Shown here: piece after piece, positions 1 through 5,693 of the stretch | Numbering within the stretch: position 1 is the first letter of the stretch | How the letters are laid out: each line of letters begins with the position of its first letter | Source of the DNA: Candidatus Auribacterota bacterium | GTDB lineage: Bacteria; Auribacterota; JAFGBW01; JAFGJP01 | Direction of reading: 5' to 3' | Assembly (NCBI GenBank): GCA_016929035.1 | Contig: JAFGJP010000097.1 | Location: 1-5,693, forward strand | DNA: 5,693 nt | Notes under the pieces: generated by a model | Databases searched by the model: none | What the model was told of the DNA's origin: nothing | The model's input: only the letters and a program-made list of their open reading frames with translations | Made by a program: the position numbers and the translations under genes

Positions 1-4
1 TTGT

Positions 5-82
5 CATTGCGAGCTAAAAGCGAAGCAATCTCAAGTAATTGATTTTCAATAGATTGCTTCGTCGCTGGTACTCCTCGCAATG
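5..82. repeat. Dispersed palindromic repeat (ATTGCGAG / GAAGCAATC type)
   Basis: This is a nested inverted repeat. The outer arms CATTGCGAG (5-13) and CTCGCAATG (74-82) are perfect 9-bp complements. The middle arms CGAAGCAATCT (21-31) and AGATTGCTTCG (51-61) are perfect 11-bp complements. A small inner stem ATTGA (38-42) / TCAAT (46-50) closes on a TTT loop. The whole can fold as one long hairpin on either strand. From memory, the same arm sequences occur as dispersed intergenic repeats in many unrelated bacterial genomes, so this is probably a non-autonomous, MITE-like or REP-like element. It encodes nothing. It lies 120 bp beyond the murI stop codon. Confidence 0.85.
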
Positions 83-117
83 GGCATGAATTTTTAAAGT
101 ATTTCTGAGATTCGATA

Positions 118-161
118 CTAGCCCGCATATTTCATGAAATCTTATGAAATATCCAGGCTAG
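118..161. repeat. 44-bp interrupted palindrome downstream of murI
   Basis: The arms CTAGCC (118-123) plus ATATTTCAT (127-135) mirror ATGAAATAT (144-152) plus GGCTAG (156-161) exactly. A symmetric 3x3 internal mismatch (CGC/CCA) and an 8-nt loop separate them. Inside the left arm lies a perfect 12-bp palindrome, ATTTCATGAAAT (129-140), so a second fold is possible. In the murI mRNA the hairpin begins about 40 nt after the stop codon and could mark or protect the 3' end. It is not followed by a U tract in either direction, so it is not a standard intrinsic terminator. It is more likely another dispersed palindromic repeat. Confidence 0.75.
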
Positions 162-201
162 CAGAATTACAAAGACTTCGATTTATATATGTATCTATAA
201 T

Positions 202-1038
202 TCAATTAGAAGATTCTGCCAGGGGTGAAAGAGAAATCTCATGATATTGCTCTAAGGGATAGTTGAGACCTGCTATTTCCTTTGCCTGGCGGTAAAAATC
301 TTTAACTCTTCCGGTTGCAAAAAAGCGTACGGTCTGCCTGTGGGAAGTCTCATCGGCGGCGCATCCTAAAGCAGTTTTTAAGTGATTCACGCTGACCGGA
401 GCAGGAGCGACAAGGGAGACCTCTTCTCCGCAGAGATCCTTTAAAACAGAATGGATAAAGTGAAAATGCGTACAGCCGATGACGAGAGTATCGACATGTT
501 CTTGAAAAAGAGGCTCAAGATAAGACCGGGCTACAAGCAGTGTTTCCTTCCCGCGGGTCTGTCCGTTTGTCACCCGCTCAACAAGGTCAGGGGCGGCGTT
601 GATAAAGATGTCGATGTTAGGGATATACTTTTTCAGAAATATGGAGAACTGATTGACTTTTTTTGTCAGACGGGTGGAAAGAATTCCTATTTTTCTGTTT
701 TTCGAAACGTTGTCGACTTCCTGGCAGAGAGACGCGTTCAGCATGCTCACGATTCTTCCGGAAAAGGATTGTTTCAAAAGTTTTTTATCCTTTTCAAAAA
801 TTCCTGAGGCCGTCGAACAGGCAATAATGAGAGCATTGCATTTTCTCTTTTCAAAGAACAAAGAGATTTCCCTGATGTAGCCGGCGACCTGCTTTTCCTC
901 TTTTTCTCCATAGGGATAGCGTTTCGTGTCGGCGAGGTATTCAATGTCCGCGTGAGGAAAGAGTTCAGAGGCTTTCTGAAAAACGCTCAGTCCCCCGACG
1001 CCGGAATCAAATATCCCCAGTTTCAAGCGATTTTGCAT
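202..1038 (-). CDS. murI: Glutamate racemase, divergent MurI
   Basis: A cytoplasmic, cofactor-independent racemase expected to convert L-glutamate to D-glutamate for peptidoglycan stem peptides. At 278 aa it has the usual family length. Family motifs are clear: GIFDSGVGGLSV at 8-19 with the active-site Asp/Ser pair (D11, S12), YLADTKRYPYG at 34-44, the first catalytic Cys C74 in ACSTAS, the second catalytic Cys C189 in IGCTH, and ATGRVKDFYRQA near the C terminus (241-252). Several positions depart from what I recall as consensus. The Asn after C74 is Ser (codon TCG), GCTHYP reads GCTHFH, and the usual GVIEP-like segment reads SMLNAS at 98-103. The ATG start is the only sensible one because the family motif begins a few residues later. 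An AAAGGA ribosome site lies 13 nt upstream. It is the last gene of the cluster, 79 bp from its neighbour, perhaps with its own promoter. Another Asp/Glu racemase-family specificity cannot be excluded. Confidence 0.88.
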   Translation of the reverse strand: MQNRLKLGIFDSGVGGLSVFQKASELFPHADIEYLADTKRYPYGEKEEKQVAGYIREISLFFEKRKCNALIIACSTASGIFEKDKKLLKQSFSGRIVSMLNASLCQEVDNVSKNRKIGILSTRLTKKVNQFSIFLKKYIPNIDIFINAAPDLVERVTNGQTRGKETLLVARSYLEPLFQEHVDTLVIGCTHFHFIHSVLKDLCGEEVSLVAPAPVSVNHLKTALGCAADETSHRQTVRFFATGRVKDFYRQAKEIAGLNYPLEQYHEISLSPLAESSN

Positions 1039-1051
1039 AGCGGTATCAAAG

Positions 1052-1057
1052 TCCTTT
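1052..1057 (-). promoter_or_regulatory. Ribosome binding site of murI, long spacing
   Basis: AAAGGA on the minus strand ends 13 nt before the ATG at 1038, longer than the usual 5-9 nt. No in-frame start codon lies between the site and this ATG, so the start is kept. Confidence 0.5.
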
Positions 1058-1076
1058 AAAAAAATGAAAGGTCATC

Positions 1077-1106
1077 ATCATATCAGAAATCCGTCTGTCA
1101 TTTGAA
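1077..1106 (-). promoter_or_regulatory. Possible murI promoter
   Basis: On the minus strand TATGAT (1082-1077) is preceded directly by TGA, giving an extended -10 of the TGnTATAAT type. A weak -35, TTCAAA (1106-1101), lies 18 nt upstream. Transcription would start near 1070 and leave a 5' leader of about 30 nt. It lies wholly in the gap after the preceding gene's stop codon. Eleven bases, TGATATGATGA, are identical to a stretch upstream of ispG. This is a motif match only. Confidence 0.35.
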
Positions 1107-1117
1107 GAAGAAAAAAG

Positions 1118-2359
1118 TCAGGGGGCTTTGGGTTTTTCCAGTTTTTCAAGGATTGCCCTGGCTTCTTCGAATTCAGGAGCCTTTTTAAGGACTTTGCGAA
1201 GAAGGGAAACGGCGCGGCTGATCTGTCCGAGGTAGATTTTTTTTTGCGCTTTGATGAAAGCAGGAAGGGCTTTTTGCTTTTTTTTGCACCTCTCGGTCCC
1301 TTCAATGGCTTCCGGGTACTTGTCGTCGATGGAAAGCGTTATTTGATAAAGAGCGATGGCTTCGACAAACCTCAGCTCCTTTTCGAACTTCAGCCCCCGT
1401 TGGTATTCTACCGTGGCTTTGCGGATGATCTCTTCTTTTTCCTTGCGCTGAGCCTGTTTTTTTTCAGCGGCGTGATGGGCGTATTCCAGCGTTTCCAGAA
1501 GCTTCTCGAAGTCCGGCGCTTTTATGATCCTTTCCTGGAGATAAGCTTCGCACTCTTTTTCATCGTCTGTTTCAAAGCGTACCCTCTTGAGAAATTGCTG
1601 GAGGAGGTTTATGTATTGCTTGTACTTGGAAATAAAGAGCTTGGCTGTTTCAAAGAAATCCATAAGAGGGATGTTTTCATTTACCCTGAGATAGTAGCTG
1701 GAATATCGGTAAATGGCTTGAAAAAGATCCATATACGTGTTGATCCTGTCTGGGAAAAGCTCAATGGCTTTGGAAATGTTTTTAAAAGTCAGCTCGCTTA
1801 TGTGACGTTCTCTCAGGTCATTGATGCTCGAGTGGAGGAGCTGGTTGACAGGAACAAGCTTTTCATTGATCCCATAAATAAATTTTTTTCTGTCGGAAAG
1901 CTTGTCCCGGAACATCAGAATAATGGCTGAAAAATCTTCAAACCGCGTTTTGCTTTCTTCTTCGAAACGGCTGATTTTATCGACCAGCATGCTGATATAT
2001 TGAAGAATCGTATAATCGATTTTGCAAAGGTTCTCTTCAATGTCCGGCCAAAAAAATTTGTATTCATGCAGAAAGAAAAGCCTCTGGCTTCTTTCATATG
2101 TCGCGTAGTGAAAGGAATCGGTCAGGTTCTTTATCATGTTGGAAAGAGGAATGAGGAGATTAAGGTTTTTCTTTTCGTTGATAAGGTCGTTATAGCGCTC
2201 TTCAATGATCTTCAGAATGGTTTTCAGCTTTTCACAAAGAAATGCTTCAAAAAGCTCTGCTGTGGCTATTCGCTGCTTTGGAGACCGGTATCCCTGATAA
2301 CCTTCTATAAGTGTTGAGAGCTTCTGAAGATAGTTGATTGAAGAAGCATCCTGAGCCAT
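1118..2359 (-). CDS. Uncharacterised helical protein with C-terminal TPR-like repeats
   Basis: I do not recognise this 413-aa protein as a named family. It has no signal peptide or membrane segment and looks cytoplasmic. Residues 1-300 are almost entirely predicted helix, rich in Lys, Glu, Phe, Tyr and Leu, opening with a GYQGY motif (20-24). Residues 295-313 form a charged Lys/Glu/Gln linker. Two TPR-like units follow. At about 317-350 the segment EYQRGLKFEKELRFVEAI and an ALYQ helix end in the typical DDKYPEA turn. At about 368-401 the segment FIKAQKKIYLGQISRAVS ends in APEFEEA. This suggests a protein-binding scaffold, which is inference. The ATG at 2359 follows the proS stop by 15 bp with a strong ribosome site, so the two genes should be co-transcribed. 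The coding strand carries A9 and A8 runs in the TPR part. No function can be assigned. Confidence 0.85.
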   Translation of the reverse strand: MAQDASSINYLQKLSTLIEGYQGYRSPKQRIATAELFEAFLCEKLKTILKIIEERYNDLINEKKNLNLLIPLSNMIKNLTDSFHYATYERSQRLFFLHEYKFFWPDIEENLCKIDYTILQYISMLVDKISRFEEESKTRFEDFSAIILMFRDKLSDRKKFIYGINEKLVPVNQLLHSSINDLRERHISELTFKNISKAIELFPDRINTYMDLFQAIYRYSSYYLRVNENIPLMDFFETAKLFISKYKQYINLLQQFLKRVRFETDDEKECEAYLQERIIKAPDFEKLLETLEYAHHAAEKKQAQRKEKEEIIRKATVEYQRGLKFEKELRFVEAIALYQITLSIDDKYPEAIEGTERCKKKQKALPAFIKAQKKIYLGQISRAVSLLRKVLKKAPEFEEARAILEKLEKPKAP

Positions 2360-2361
2360 GA

Positions 2362-2367
2362 CTCCTC
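2362..2367 (-). promoter_or_regulatory. Ribosome binding site of the TPR-like gene
   Basis: GAGGAG on the minus strand lies in the 15-bp gap after the proS stop codon (TAA at 2377-2375). Measured from its last G, only two bases separate it from the ATG at 2359. The core is strong, although the spacing is short. It supports this ATG and translation closely following proS. Confidence 0.6.
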
Positions 2368-2374
2368 TTTTCAG

Positions 2375-4174
2375 TTATTCGGGCTTGATTTGCTTTGTTT
2401 CTCCATCCTGGATTCGTTGAAAAACCTGCCTGCATTCCATGTGCGCAAATTTTTCATTTGACAGATCTTCGAAGTCAGCCAGAATAATTTGTTTCACTTC
2501 TTTGAGAACATTATCAGGGTTGACAGCGGCTGAGCGAGCTGTTCTTCTTATTTTAATTTCTACGTTGCCTTCTTGCAATACTTTCTTGCCGATGATGATT
2601 TTTATAGGTATGCCGATAAGATCAGCGTCGGCAAATTTGAACCCGGCTCTTTCGTCCCTGTCGTCCAGCAGAGTCTCGATTTTGTCTGCGCAAAGCTGCC
2701 CGTAAATTTTTTCGGCGACTTCAAGGCATTGACCTTTGTCAAGAGGGATGACAATGACCTGAAAAGGAGCGACTTCGATGGGCCAGATAATGCCTTTTTC
2801 ATCGCTGTTCTGTTCAATGACAGCGGCGACGGTTCTGCTGACGCCGATGCCGTAGCATCCCATGATCATCGGAACATCTTCTCCCTTCTCGTTCTGGATG
2901 ACCGCTGAAAGCCTGGCCGAATACTTTGTCCCCAGCTCAAAGATCTGTCCGACTTCTATGCCTTTGGAAAATTCCAGCTCCGTTGAACACTTCGGGCAAA
3001 GATCACCCTCTTGAGGAAATCCTATGTCAAGCCAGTCGTAAACAACAAAGTCTCTTCCGATGTTCACATATTTGTAGTGCATGTCGTTTTTATTTGCCCC
3101 GGTTATGGCATTGACCATATCCTTTACGCTGAGATCAGCGATTATCGGGATGTTTTTCAGCCTGACCGGCCCGGAGTATCCGAGGTCAGCGCCTGTCACT
3201 TTCTTGATTTCTTTCGGTTCAGCGAGAACAAGATCTTCGTCTTTTAAGACTGATTTCAGCTTGTTTTCATTGACATCGAGGTCGCCCCGGATAAGAACGG
3301 CATAAAAATTATCTTTCCCCCTGTAGATCAGGGTCTTGATGAATCGGTCCGCTTCACAGTCGAAAAATTGACAGAGCTCTTCGACGCGTTTCAGTCCCGG
3401 AGTGTGGATTTCAGCGACAGGATACTGTTTGATTCCCAGGATGCTTTTTTCTTTAAGCTTTCTTTTTGCCAGTTCCCTGTTCGCCGCGTAACCGCACGAA
3501 GGACAGGAAACGATGGTATCCTCTCCGGATTCCGCCGTCGCTGTAAATTCATGTGATTTTTTACCTCCCATCACGCCGGTGTCGGCCTCAATAACCATGC
3601 ATTTGAGACCGCATCTTCTGAAAATAGCCGAGTAGGCGTCATGCATAGCCTGGTAGATCTTTTCGTTATCCTCCCTGGTCATGGAAAAGCTGTAGCCGTC
3701 TTTCATGATAAACTCTCTTGCCCGTATGACCCCGAAGCGCGGACGGATCTCATCCCTGAACTTGGCCTGGATCTGATAAAAATTTTTAGGAAGCGAGCGG
3801 TAGGAATCGATCTTATGAGCGACAAGGTCGGTTATTATCTCCTCATGCGTCGGGCCAAGAATAAATTCCCTGTCCTCCCTGTCTCTGGCTTTGAGCATGA
3901 TGTGCGACATGACGTCATATCGTCCGCTTTTTTGCCACACATCCTTGGGCTGGAGGATAGGCATGAGAAGTTCAATGGCTCCCTTCCGGGACATTTCTTC
4001 TCGTATGATCTTTTCTACTTTTTGAATCACGCGAAGTCCAAGGGGAAGATAATTGTACAGCCCGGAAGAGAGCTTATAGATAAGCCCTGCCCTTATCATA
4101 TAGTTGTGGCTGATGATCTCCGCGTCCTGAGGGCTTTCTTTTAAGGTTGGTATAAAATACTCGCTCCATCTCAT
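2375..4174 (-). CDS. proS: Proline--tRNA ligase (class II, bacterial type)
   Basis: Activates L-proline with ATP and charges tRNA-Pro in the cytoplasm. The three class II signatures are present: motif 1 around 33-61 (SSGLYNYLPLG), motif 2 at 139-163 (FRDEIRPRFG, then REFIMKDGYSF), and motif 3 at 439-455 (GCYGIGVSR). The bacterial YbaK-like editing insertion lies between motifs 2 and 3 (about 220-390). It contains FIKTLIY with K280, which matches the conserved editing lysine, and GYSGPV. The insertion is flanked by two Cys pairs, CPSC (C224, C227) and CPKC (C393, C396), which could bind zinc. The anticodon-binding domain runs from about 467 to 563, with KFADADLIGIPI at 513-524. The protein is 599 aa against about 570 usual; the excess is a tail after VKQI. 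The start is supported by AAGGGG (4186-4181), 6 nt before the ATG. It is followed closely by the TPR-like gene. Confidence 0.98.
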   Translation of the reverse strand: MRWSEYFIPTLKESPQDAEIISHNYMIRAGLIYKLSSGLYNYLPLGLRVIQKVEKIIREEMSRKGAIELLMPILQPKDVWQKSGRYDVMSHIMLKARDREDREFILGPTHEEIITDLVAHKIDSYRSLPKNFYQIQAKFRDEIRPRFGVIRAREFIMKDGYSFSMTREDNEKIYQAMHDAYSAIFRRCGLKCMVIEADTGVMGGKKSHEFTATAESGEDTIVSCPSCGYAANRELAKRKLKEKSILGIKQYPVAEIHTPGLKRVEELCQFFDCEADRFIKTLIYRGKDNFYAVLIRGDLDVNENKLKSVLKDEDLVLAEPKEIKKVTGADLGYSGPVRLKNIPIIADLSVKDMVNAITGANKNDMHYKYVNIGRDFVVYDWLDIGFPQEGDLCPKCSTELEFSKGIEVGQIFELGTKYSARLSAVIQNEKGEDVPMIMGCYGIGVSRTVAAVIEQNSDEKGIIWPIEVAPFQVIVIPLDKGQCLEVAEKIYGQLCADKIETLLDDRDERAGFKFADADLIGIPIKIIIGKKVLQEGNVEIKIRRTARSAAVNPDNVLKEVKQIILADFEDLSNEKFAHMECRQVFQRIQDGETKQIKPE

Positions 4175-4189
4175 AAGGTACCCCTTAAA

Positions 4190-4324
4190 AAAAATAAAAA
4201 GTTAAAAAACAAAAGTTAAAAGTTAAAACCAAAAAACTAATAATTTTAAAGGGGTGCTTCGCATAAGACTGTAATCATCACGCGTTAGCGCTCCATTATT
4301 TTTGACTTTTCACTTTTTATTTTT
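4190..4324. repeat. About 135-bp AT-rich inverted-repeat element between ispG and proS
   Basis: The outer ends are perfect 13-bp inverted repeats, AAAAATAAAAAGT (4190-4202) and its complement (4312-4324). Inside the left arm AAAGTTAAAA occurs three times (4198-4207, 4212-4221, 4219-4228), and the right arm carries related GACTTTTCACTTTTT sequence. The GC-rich centre contains an imperfect stem, GGGGTGCTTCGC (4251-4262) with GCGTTAGCGCTCC (4282-4294), stronger in plus-strand RNA because of G-U pairs. The layered symmetry looks like a small non-autonomous mobile element or palindromic repeat. It fills almost the whole gap between the ispG stop and the proS ribosome site. Whether it terminates or separates ispG from proS transcription cannot be told from sequence alone. 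Confidence 0.6.
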
Positions 4325-4330
4325 AATCTT

Positions 4331-5380
4331 TTACTGGATTTTCTTTATTTCTGAAATCAAAACCTTAACAATATCTTTTTCCTTTACTCTTTTTATGACC
4401 TTGCCTTTCTTAAAAAGGATTGCTTCTCCCTTTCCGCCTGCAATCCCGATATCAGCCTCTTCTGCCTCTCCAGGACCATTGACGATGCAGCCCATTACAG
4501 CTACCTTGAGATCTTTTTTCAGACCTTTGACATTCTGCTCCACGGACTTAGCCATTTTCAGAATATTGATCTGAGAGCGGCCGCATCCCGGGCAGGCGAT
4601 GATCTCTATGCCAAAAGGCCTCAGTCCAAGAGATCGAAGGATCAGGCGGGCCGTACGGACTTCCCGGAGAGATGTGTCATTGAGCGAAACGCGTATGGTG
4701 TCGCCGATTCCTTTCAGGAGAAGAGAGCCGATTCCAAGAGATGACTTGATGATGCCCGCATCGCTTGTTCCGGTCGCTGTTACGCCGACATGAAGTGGCC
4801 AGAATGTCTGCAGGGAAATTTTTTCATAGGCTTCGATCGTTTCCCTGACGCTGCTTGATTTCAGGCTGATCTTAATTTTTTCCACGCCTTCTTTTTCGAA
4901 GAAATCGACGGCTTCCATTGCGCTTGCCACAAGGCGCTCGGCTGGAGAAAGATTTTTTCCTGACCGGTCTTGGGGAAGCGAACCGGAGTTGGCGCCGATG
5001 CGAAGAACAGTGCCGTGCTTTTGGATTTCTTCCGCGATTATTTTCCAGTCTTCTTTTCGGGTAATGTTTCCCGGGTTGATGCGTATGCCGTCAACGCCCT
5101 GCCGGATAGCCAGAAGGGCCAGTTCCCGGCTGAAGTGAATATCGGCAACGACAGGTATCGGAGACAGGGAAACAATTTTTTTAAGGGTTTCTGCATCACT
5201 TCTGTTCAAAACGGAGACCCGGATGATGTCGCAGCCTTCTTTTTCCAGCTTTTTAATTTCCCGGACGACGCTGGCCGTGTCATGCGTGGGGACCTTGGTC
5301 ATGCTTTGAACGCTGACAGGCGCGTCTCCTCCTATGGGAACGTTTCTCAAAAAGATCTTTTTTGTCTTCTTTCTTTTCAT
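4331..5380 (-). CDS. ispG: 4-hydroxy-3-methylbut-2-en-1-yl diphosphate synthase (IspG/GcpE)
   Basis: Catalyses the penultimate MEP-pathway step, the reductive conversion of MEcPP to HMBPP, using a [4Fe-4S] cluster in the cytoplasm. At 349 aa it is the compact two-domain bacterial form without the plant-type insert. The N-terminal TIM-barrel shows NVPIGGDAPVSVQSMT (13-28), CDIIRVSV (50-57), VADIHF (78-83), GIRINPGN (98-105) and GIGDTIRVSL (224-233). The cluster domain has CPGC (C263, C266) and GCIVNGPGE with C298 and E305, which matches the known three-Cys-plus-Glu ligand set. The usual HLGxTEAG segment reads HVGVTATG (197-204), so the Glu is replaced. The ATG at 5380 is the only start possible: an in-frame TGA lies nine codons upstream with no start codon between. 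No good ribosome site is seen; GAGGAA is 20 nt away. Within this window it is the first gene of the minus-strand cluster, 156 bp before proS. Confidence 0.97.
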   Translation of the reverse strand: MKRKKTKKIFLRNVPIGGDAPVSVQSMTKVPTHDTASVVREIKKLEKEGCDIIRVSVLNRSDAETLKKIVSLSPIPVVADIHFSRELALLAIRQGVDGIRINPGNITRKEDWKIIAEEIQKHGTVLRIGANSGSLPQDRSGKNLSPAERLVASAMEAVDFFEKEGVEKIKISLKSSSVRETIEAYEKISLQTFWPLHVGVTATGTSDAGIIKSSLGIGSLLLKGIGDTIRVSLNDTSLREVRTARLILRSLGLRPFGIEIIACPGCGRSQINILKMAKSVEQNVKGLKKDLKVAVMGCIVNGPGEAEEADIGIAGGKGEAILFKKGKVIKRVKEKDIVKVLISEIKKIQ

Positions 5381-5406
5381 AGAATATACCGGATGAAATT
5401 TTCCTC

Positions 5407-5415
5407 ATCATATCA
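5407..5415 (-). promoter_or_regulatory. Possible ispG promoter (extended -10)
   Basis: TGATATGAT on the minus strand fits an extended -10 (TGnTATAAT) and would place the transcription start near 5400, about 20 nt before the ispG ATG. The -35 position at 17-bp spacing (5435-5430, TTCTTT) is poor, as is common for extended -10 promoters. The same 11 bases, TGATATGATGA, precede murI. Motif evidence only. Confidence 0.35.
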
Positions 5416-5460
5416 CAAAACGCAAGGGAAAAGAAGAAGGAAAGGCGGGCCAAAAAGATA

Positions 5461-5530
5461 CAAGATACAGGATGACAAGTTCCAAATACCAAATTCCAAA
5501 TGACAATAAATGCAAAATTACAAATTCGAA
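5461..5530. repeat. CAAATTCCAAAT-type degenerate tandem repeat
   Basis: AT-rich, purine-skewed DNA with degenerate short repeats. TTCCAAAT occurs at 5480-5487 and 5494-5501, with AAATACC / AAATGAC spacers, and ACAAATTCGAA follows at 5520-5530. Just before it, AGATACA is duplicated around 5457-5469. From memory, strings of this kind are frequent dispersed intergenic repeats in genomes of uncultured anaerobes. No gene is supported here. Confidence 0.6.
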
Positions 5531-5693
5531 AAGATTAAAACACTGAATGAGATAATCACAAGACAGGCAGGAATGGATATCAGGAGACCAGGATATCAGG
5601 AAAAAAGCTGTATGCAAGCAGGATGAGGGATGTGAGAAGTGTTGAGTTGAATTATGAATTCATGTCATATTTGATTTTTAATCATTTATCAAA
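5531..5693. other. Right-hand non-coding end of the window
   Basis: Together with the preceding repeats this closes a stretch of over 300 bp upstream of ispG without a credible gene. Apart from the 16-bp direct repeat, it shows only a small stem, TGATT (5672-5676) / AATCA (5680-5684), and AT-rich sequence. I see no tRNA and no convincing start of a neighbouring gene. Confidence 0.5.
5575..5601. repeat. Short 16-bp-period direct repeat
   Basis: GGATATCAGGA at 5575-5585 recurs exactly at 5591-5601, separated by GACCA, giving a 16-bp unit present about 1.7 times. GATATC within each copy is itself palindromic. It is too short and too few in copy number for a CRISPR or an iteron origin. It may belong to the same repeat-rich intergenic block. 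Confidence 0.6.

Noticed and set aside
118..161. Intrinsic terminator of murI
   Set aside because: The hairpin is good, but neither side carries the U tract required. It is annotated as a repeat instead.
1105..1120. T-rich run just after the TPR-like gene's stop as an intrinsic terminator
   Set aside because: CTTTTTTCTTCTTC follows the TGA, but no GC-rich stem precedes it.
1078..1305. 75-codon minus-strand frame overlapping the end of the TPR-like gene
   Set aside because: A Lys/Ser/Pro-rich out-of-frame reading of the A-rich region with no ribosome site. It could matter only if slippage were shown.
1244..1930. 228-codon open frame on the plus strand
   Set aside because: It lies fully antisense to the TPR-like gene, and its Phe/Leu-rich composition mirrors the Lys/Glu codons of that gene. 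No family motif is visible.
5474..5601. CRISPR array or iteron-type origin
   Set aside because: The repeats are short, of unequal length and period, and at most two copies. There are no uniform spacers and no cas or replication genes nearby.
5408..5617. Hydrophobic 69-codon open frame on the minus strand, resembling a small membrane protein
   Set aside because: It is the translation of the CAAATTCCAAAT repeat block, which yields Phe/Leu/Ile/Trp-rich nonsense. It has no ribosome site and overlaps the ispG leader.

Overview
The window is an ordinary bacterial housekeeping segment. Four protein-coding genes all lie on the minus strand and are transcribed from right to left: ispG (isoprenoid precursor synthesis), proS (proline--tRNA ligase), an unrecognised helical protein ending in TPR-like repeats, and a divergent murI-type glutamate racemase. 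The ispG-proS neighbourhood is one I recall from Desulfobacterota and other former Deltaproteobacteria. The dispersed palindromic repeats (the ATTGCGAG/GAAGCAATC type and the CAAATTCCAAAT type) are also common in genomes of uncultured anaerobes such as Desulfobacterota, Nitrospirota and Omnitrophota. Desulfobacterota is therefore my best guess at the source, with moderate to low confidence.

Layout from left to right. Positions 1-201 hold no gene but contain two separate inverted repeats, at 5-82 and 118-161. Positions 202-1038 are murI. The 79-bp gap 1039-1117 holds a possible murI promoter and a spaced ribosome binding site. Positions 1118-2359 are the TPR-like protein. Only 15 bp separate it from proS (2375-4174), so those two genes are almost certainly co-transcribed. 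Positions 4175-4330 between proS and ispG are filled by an AT-rich inverted-repeat element of about 135 bp. Positions 4331-5380 are ispG. Positions 5381-5693 hold a possible ispG promoter and then low-complexity repeat DNA without a credible gene.

The three recognised enzymes do not form one pathway. IspG makes HMBPP in the MEP route and so feeds undecaprenyl-phosphate supply. MurI makes D-glutamate for peptidoglycan. ProS charges tRNA-Pro. IspG and MurI thus both serve the cell envelope indirectly. I found no defence system, CRISPR array, transposase, RNA gene or evidently new biological system. The points worth a second look are the repeat elements that occupy most of the non-coding DNA, the uncharacterised gene coupled to proS, the altered motif residues in MurI and IspG, the C-terminal tail of ProS, and an 11-bp sequence shared upstream of ispG and murI.
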